Positions 17,854 through 22,660 of a stretch of DNA of 22,660 bases are shown here, piece after piece. The DNA comes from Silene noctiflora. Its lineage: Eukaryota; Streptophyta; Magnoliopsida; Caryophyllales; Caryophyllaceae. The position numbers were made by a program, and so were the translations under genes. The stretch lies in NCBI GenBank assembly GCA_009801015.1, contig VHZZ01010117.1:23888-46547 (forward strand). The letters run 5' to 3'. Under the pieces are notes generated by a model that saw only the letters and a list, made by a program, of their open reading frames with translations, made no database searches and was not told the DNA's origin. Numbering within the stretch: position 1 is the first letter of the stretch; every line of letters begins with the position of its first letter.

Positions 17854-18265
17854 CTAGTTAACCAATAGAGACCGAATCAAACACACACAAATTCTCGTAT
17901 AAGACGGTCTGTCGACATCATGGTGTACATACAACAACAAATTAACAGGCAAACTATAACTTACTTCCAAATGAATCTCTGAAAAAACTAATGCCTACCC
18001 AATTCAAAGGACTACAATTGAGAACTACCCTTTAGCTCAATCTCAAAAACCTTAGACTTAAACCTATCAAGTTACTTACTTTCCATACATACAATTCACA
18101 TTAACCAATAGAGACCCAATCAAACACTCACAAATTCTCGTATAAGACGGTCTGACGACGCCTTTGTATACAAGCAACAACAAATTCGCAAAGAAACANT
18201 AACTTACTTCCAAATAAATCTCTGAAAAAACTAATGTCTACCCAAATCAAAGGAACAATTCAACA
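17823..18265. repeat. Old tandem duplication (about 215-240 bp unit) covering the LRR-RLK start
   Basis: Copy 1 (about 17823-18018) and copy 2 (about 18037-18262) align in the same order. Shared blocks are gacttaaacc (17841 and 18055), ttaaccaatagagacc (17858 and about 18102), caaattctcgtataagacgg (17888 and 18131), acaacaacaaatt and acttacttccaaat, and aatctctgaaaaaactaatg. Copy 2 has an extra 25 nt or so (ttactttccatacatacaattcaca). Copy 1 includes the start codon and first codons of the LRR-RLK; copy 2 has a decayed version of them. One ambiguous base (n) lies in copy 2 near 18200. Confidence 0.85.
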
Positions 18266-18928
18266 GAAGAACAAAAAAAAAGGTAAGATTCAGTGGTTGG
18301 AATGTAGNTTTGTGGTTAATGAGCAACCAAAATTACTAAGAAAATACAGTAGTTGGTTATATTATAGTGGTTGCACATGAAGCATGTAGGATGAGGAATG
18401 CAATCAAATCTGCAAAATAAATGAATGTGGGGTATAATATGAGTGCAAGTTGTGAATAGCAAAGGGAGTGGCAGAGAAGTAGATAGATTAAAAAAACTAC
18501 TGTGTACAGTAGTAGTAGTAGTAGTAAAGAGACAGTATAGTAAACTGTACTGTTACAGTTACAGCATGATGCTGAAGAAACCAACAAGAAACTTAATTTG
18601 GGAATCTATCATGCTGTCATTATTCTTTTGTCATGTTTTTCTGATATTTATTTGCTTTAAATCATTGGGATTCCTCAAACCACTTGCTTTTATTTGGATT
18701 AAAGACATAATTAAATACATAATACTGTTAAGATTTGCTATATATGGTTGCTTTTTTTATTTTTTGTTTAGTGAAGTGGAATGTGTAAGAATAAAAAGAT
18801 TACATCTTTCACAAATTTTTTGCTTTTTTTATTTTTTGTTTTGTTTTGGGGAGGTTCCCAAATTAGTGTAGGTAAATTAATATTATTGAGGAGCCCTATT
18901 ATTGCGGAGTATAAAATGGGAAGAGTAA
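18266..18928. other. Intergenic, AT-rich, with an (AGT)6 microsatellite
   Basis: This is the distal upstream region of the LRR-RLK gene. (AGT)6 lies at 18508-18525 and an ambiguous base near 18308. The open frames here (18443-18871, 18357-18587 and 18768-19008) are low in complexity and rich in Phe, Leu and Lys, as expected from AT-rich DNA, and I do not regard them as genes. Confidence 0.5.
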
Positions 18929-19215
18929 GAAGTTGTTTGGTTACATACGGAAACTTACAATGTCTCGGAAGTGTCATATCACATGATTTTAGAATTCATG
19001 TGCATTAGAAAATGTTATTTGGTTACATGTAGGCATTGTAATTCATGTAAGTATTCTCACTTAGCTAGGGTACCTAGACATCCTCCATTATGGAGGAATT
19101 GTAATTCATGAGAAGTTCCAATTCATGTGAATTGGGGTAACCAAACAACTTGCCCATTTTGCAATTCACATGAATTAAAGTTCCTGTATAATTCAGTGGG
19201 TAACAAAACAACTCC
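18929..19215. mobile_element. Tourist-like (PIF/Harbinger) MITE, about 287 bp
   Basis: The left end gaagttgtttggttac and the reverse complement of the right end, ggagttgttttgttac, match at 14 of 16 bases. TGTTTGGTTAC-type ends are usual for plant Tourist/PIF elements. The flanks are taa on the left and tta on the right, close to the expected TWA trinucleotide. The inside is full of aattcatgtgaatt-type palindromes. A further ggtaaccaaacaactt at about 19136 repeats the terminus internally, suggesting a nested or rearranged copy. Confidence 0.65.
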
Positions 19216-20074
19216 TTAGTGGAAAAATTATTGGAAAAATGAGGTGAACGAATAAGAAAAAACGAGAGATAAAATATGGGACACCTTACATTGCGATGCT
19301 ACAAGTAAAATGTTGAGGGCTACAAGCGGCCCACAAGACAAGAAGGCATGGCTTTAGTGTATTTAACTCACCCATGGAACTTGAAAAGCATACTACTAGA
19401 TGTTAAAGATTTGTACTGACTACCTTTTTTGGCCCATGATTTTGTGTTGACAGGATTGCTTTTGTTTCGAATTTTTGGGAGTTCGTTACCCAATATTCCG
19501 ATAAGGCTATATACTGTGCACAACACCAAAAACCGACCCTCTATACTTATATTGACTTATTAGGTTATTCACTTATATTGTAGCCGATTTAAAAGTATTT
19601 TTCGTCTTTATATACAAGAACTAAGAAATATTAAGATATTAGATTTATTTAATAAAACTGAGTTTGCTAATTTGTAATCGTACTAGTGTTCCAGCAAATG
19701 TTCCCAAGGATAATTTTCAATTTGGATGTTTGGATTTGATCGCACTTTCTATATCTTAGAGTTAAGTAATCGCATATGAGGTAGCTCGAATCTAATCATA
19801 ATTTCATCTCTCATTTCTCAAACTTATGTACTTGCTTATTAAGGAGGAATAATATTCTTTGCGAAGCAATAAGGACATATCTTAAGGGTGTATATTTGTA
19901 ACTTTGTATGTGTAAGTTCTCATAAGAGTCATAACCGACACTTCTATTTGATGTCATAGTGCATTAGTGCCTTTACTACTTTACTACTTTACTAAGTATA
20001 CTTAAATGAACTACAATGCCATTAATGCTTTTCTAAGTGTTGAATTATAAAAAGTTTTGAGGCACTATCAAGAC
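19216..20074. other. AT-rich intergenic DNA, nothing recognised
   Basis: No open frame or motif in this stretch is convincing. A short imperfect direct repeat of actactttact units lies at about 19974-19992. It is probably decayed transposon DNA or plain intergenic sequence. Confidence 0.4.
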
Positions 20075-20510
20075 ACTAGTTATAAACCCGTGCGTAAAAG
20101 TGCACGGATTGTTTTTAAAACATTATGTTGATTTTTTTTTTCAATTTAAATATTTTTGTTTTTTTTTATCAATATAAGCATTTGTTATGTACTACTATGA
20201 TGATTTTTTCGATATTAAAAAAAATCATCATAATGATTTAATCATTATAATTATTATGGTATTTTTTTTTCGATTTTTAAAAATTTTCATTTCAATAATT
20301 TTTTTGCGAGATCTTTTAGACCTATATTTGTTATGTTGGTTAATTTCTTAGTTATTAAATTTACAAAGTTAAAGGTGCATTAAAAATTAGTGAATTCATC
20401 AAAATTTATGTGAGTGATGGTATAAGTAGTGGTGGGGTCAAAAATTTATTTATCTCCTTAATTTAAGCAGCTAATCAGAAGTCTTAAAAATACTTGGCTT
20501 TTATATAAGG
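20075..20510. repeat. Unclassified repeat beginning CTAGTTATAAACCCGTGC
   Basis: The segment opens with actagttataaacccgtgcg and a 6-bp hairpin ccgtgc/gcacgg (20088-20107). It continues with very AT-rich DNA and ends near ttggcttttatataaggtag. This combination of a CCCGTGC...GCACGG start and a TTTATATAAGGTAGA end is common to dispersed plant repeats in my memory, but I cannot name the family. No coding capacity is seen. Confidence 0.4.
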
Positions 20511-20616
20511 TAGATATGCATATAAAATTCTTTTTAACTAGTTATTTCTCCTAGACTTGGCTTTTATATAAGGTAGAAATGCATATAAAATTCTTTCTAA
20601 CTAGTTATTTCTCCTA
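20492..20616. repeat. 63-bp tandem duplication
   Basis: Units 20492-20554 and 20555-20616 both start acttggcttttatataaggt and end gttatttctccta. They differ at about three positions (gatatg/gaaatg, tttttaac/tttctaac, and the last base). This looks like a recent local duplication at the right end of the unclassified repeat. Confidence 0.9.
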
Positions 20617-21417
20617 TGATAACTGCCAAACATATTATAATTTACATGGTTTTACATTATTCCAATAATCCAATTAATAAAAAGCAAGCATATTAATTTC
20701 AAGCTAGTAGCTTGGTAAGGCTGGTGTTGCTAGAAAGCGGGTTTGTTTCTCTTTGCTCCAATAGTAAGCAATTTGTTTGACAATTTACAAAAATTGTTAA
20801 TCAATCATTAGAGTTGTTCTTAGAGGATAACTTTTTACATCTATAATTTAACAACATAAAGATTTTTTTTGATACGTGACATTATAAAGGAAAATGTTTT
20901 AATACAATTGAGGAAAATAATACGAATATATTTATTTTTTCAATAAAGAGTTCAAATATTAAAACAAATATAAAAAAAGGTTTATATAGGATCGGTTTTT
21001 ACGTTGTTGGATCGTTGGGTTTCTATTTACAAAATTACAACTCATTAAAGCCGTCGAAAATTCAATGGCTTCAATTCAAAGTCGCGCGTCGTGTTGTTTC
21101 TCCGGTTTTGAATCGAAATTGTGAAAGAAAATATCGTATTTATATGACCCATTTTTAATAAATAATTTTAACTCAAATCTCATTTAATAGTTTTTTTTTT
21201 TTTTCAAAACAACCCCCCTCAAAAAATAAATAAGTTTTTTAACATTTGAAACTGATACATTTATTTATCAAAATATTCAAGTAGATATTTCAAAACAAAA
21301 CAATTCCAACGAGCAACAAAAAAAAAGTGTCACAAATTTGTTTAAGTAAACTACCAAGAAATGTATAACAATTATTGTGTAAAATGAAACCGTCTTACGA
21401 TTAATCAAAAGTCAAGA
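20617..21417. other. AT-rich intergenic DNA, nothing recognised
   Basis: This stretch has long A and T runs and no supported ORF. A short word aaaccgtcttacgatta near 21388-21404 resembles the AGACGGT repeat words seen elsewhere in the window. It abuts the left LTR. Confidence 0.4.
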
Positions 21418-21659
21418 TATTAGACGAATATTGTGCTTATCATTAGGCATATATTAGCACAATATTTGTTCCTTATTATTAGTAATCCTTTCCTACTTAC
21501 TAGCAATCAGTTTGGTAACAAATCAATTTGTTACGGATTCTCAGCAATATGCTCTACCTTTTGTACTATAAATTATTTGGCAGATCATCGAATAAAACAC
21601 ACATTACAATCTCTTCTCCTCCATTCTTACTTCTCTGCTTCACGTTTCCTTAGCCAACA
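21418..21659 (+). mobile_element. 5' LTR of a Ty1/copia retrotransposon
   Basis: The right end is fixed by the primer-binding site that follows at 21660, and the LTR ends in CA at 21658-21659. The left end is put at tattagacgaatatt (21418), where a usual TGTTAGACG-type start would have lost its G; this end is less sure. A TATA-like ctataaatta lies at about 21566, followed by an aataaa at about 21590. An 11-bp inverted repeat (aatattgtgct, 21427-21437, with agcacaatatt, 21456-21466) lies near the left end. The 3' LTR is outside the window. Confidence 0.65.
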
Positions 21660-21672
21660 TGGTATCATCGAG
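21660..21672 (+). other. Primer-binding site, initiator-tRNA-Met type
   Basis: tggtatcatcgag matches the common copia primer-binding sequence TGGTATCAGAGC in its first eight bases. It follows the LTR directly and would prime reverse transcription from the 3' end of initiator tRNA-Met. The mismatch after tggtatca suggests drift. Confidence 0.7.
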
Positions 21673-21682
21673 TCAATTTTTC

Positions 21683-21731
21683 TAAAAAAAAAAAAAAAAA
21701 AAACCCAAAACAAAAAAAAAGTAACACTAAA

Positions 21732-21777
<46 letters not shown>

Positions 21778-21780
21778 CAA
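21683..21780 (+). repeat. A-rich duplicated leader of the copia element
   Basis: Two A runs (about 19 and about 38 residues) are each followed by aacccaaaacaaa (near 21702 and 21775), so a unit of A-run plus ACCCAAAACAAA is present twice. A shorter A9 run and gtaacactaaagtt lie between. The peptides of lysine or phenylalanine predicted across it are artefacts. Length here may be unreliable in the assembly. Confidence 0.8.
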
Positions 21781-21803
21781 AACAAATTCTTCATCTTCTT
21801 GCC

Positions 21804-22570
21804 ATGACTAATGGTGAAGATACTTCCCATATTTCCCAATCGGAAACTTCCACACCCAGAATTGATCCACTATCTCCGTTTTATCTCGGTTCAGGGGATC
21901 TCCCCAGTCTTAAACTTTCTACAATTCTCTTAAACAATCATAACTATGATGACTGGAGTCGTTCGATGCGGATGGTGCTGAAATCTCGTCGGAAATTTGT
22001 TTTTTCGCGACGGAACGGTTGCGAAACCAACGGATGCTTTTATGCTTGGACAATGGGAGGTTGTTCATTGTACCATTGTTTCCTGGCTTCGGGCTACAAT
22101 TGACCCGTCTGTGCTTGAGAGTGTTCCGTATGTCGAAGATGCAGCCGCTATGTGGGGGGACTTGGAGGAACGCTTCGCCGTGGTTGATGGTACGTCGATT
22201 CATTCTTAAAAACTGAACTCGGAGATTGTCGGCAGAAGAAAGGTATGTCTGTTACTGAATATTACGGTAAATTAAAATCGCTTTGGGATGCCCTTACCAT
22301 ACATGAACCCCCGTTTGCGTGTGGGTGCGGTAAATGCACCTGTGACATTGCTGCCAAAGCCATTAAGAGACTCGATAATGAACGTCTCCATAAATTTTTT
22401 ATTGGCCTAGATCGTAGCTTGTACGGACCACTCTGCAACCAACAATTTCAACTTGACCCTCTCCCTTCCCTTAACCGCGGTTATCATGCCGTACTCCAGG
22501 CTGAACGGCTCCTTCATGATGATTCTTCATCTACTGATGTGACTGATGTTGTAGCTTATGCGGTACACTT
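21804..22570 (+). pseudogene. Decayed copia gag gene
   Basis: The gag frame starts at ATG 21804 (context gccatgact) and shows the N-terminal copia gag pattern with LNNHNYDDWSRSM. It breaks at or near a T6 run (22000-22005), and the family signal continues in another frame to a stop at 22207-22209, with SWLRATIDPSVL and AAAMWGDLEERF. It then returns to the first frame from about 22212 onwards, with MSVTEYYGKLKSLWDAL and a Cys-rich CGCGKCTC stretch. These are the blocks of the UBN2/Retrotrans_gag family. Two frame changes plus the LTR-like sequence at 22571 show the copy is not functional. Protease, integrase and reverse transcriptase are not in the window. Confidence 0.85.
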
Positions 22571-22660
22571 TGTAACACCCCCATCTACCAAGGAGCCTTA
22601 ACAAGACCTTCCTTAATAGATTGGGGCATTACCATCTCGGTTACCCGAGGCAAGTAATGA
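22571..22660 (+). mobile_element. Start of a second LTR (Ty3/gypsy-like) inserted in gag
   Basis: At 22571 the gag similarity stops and the sequence becomes tgtaacacccccatctacca. TGTAACACCCC is a frequent 5' start of plant Ty3/gypsy (Tekay/Del type) LTRs. The five bases before it are cactt, which would be the target duplication expected again beyond the far end. Only 90 bp of it are in the window, so the family is uncertain. Confidence 0.5.

Noticed and set aside
18443..19008. Overlapping ORFs of 69-142 codons in the AT-rich region
   Set aside because: Their composition is dominated by Phe, Leu, Ile and Lys from AT-rich DNA, and they run into a MITE.
21433..21839. ORFs with poly-Lys or poly-Phe stretches
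   Set aside because: They translate the poly(A) leader of the copia element and are not genes.

Overview
This is nuclear DNA from a flowering plant, most likely a eudicot. It holds intron-rich genes with GT-AG introns, a chloroplast RNase J of the plant type carrying a C-terminal GT-1 trihelix domain, a plant LRR receptor-like pseudokinase, a GDSL esterase, and many small plant transposons. The recurring AGACGGTCT and TACTCCGTA repeat motifs remind me of Caryophyllales (beet, spinach, quinoa) repeats. That placement rests on memory of repeat style and is only an inference. Two ambiguous bases (n) lie near 18200 and 18308.

Layout. 1-1466 (+): the last two coding exons of an AAA-ATPase of the MSP1/ATAD1-like plant group, whose upstream intron is loaded with repeats (a tRNA-derived Pol III head, a hAT-like terminus and a perfect palindrome). 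2330-3787 (+): a complete five-exon GDSL esterase/lipase (361 aa). 3788-4593: the shared 3' region of two convergent genes. 4594-13007 (-): a complete 17-exon RNase J gene (882 aa), reconstructed exon by exon; at least three small transposon-like insertions sit in its introns. 13008-14300: its 5' leader and a repeat rich in GGTCCGG motifs. 14301-17853 (-): a complete seven-exon LRR receptor-like protein (769 aa) with a degenerate kinase domain, followed upstream by an old tandem duplication that includes a decayed copy of its first codons. 18261-21417: AT-rich DNA without genes, holding a Tourist-like MITE, a 63-bp tandem duplication and an unclassified repeat. 21418-22660: the 5' end of a decayed Ty1/copia retrotransposon (LTR, primer-binding site, frameshifted gag), apparently interrupted at 22571 by the start of another LTR.

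The four host genes show no common pathway; they are ordinary neighbours on a plant chromosome. RNase J acts in chloroplast RNA processing, the AAA protein probably in membrane-protein extraction or another ATP-driven remodelling step, the GDSL protein is secreted, and the LRR protein sits in the plasma membrane. I found no convincing undescribed biological system. The most notable signals are the duplicated and decayed start region upstream of the LRR pseudokinase, its 26-nt microexon, the isolated last exon of RNase J, and the nested retrotransposons at the right edge.
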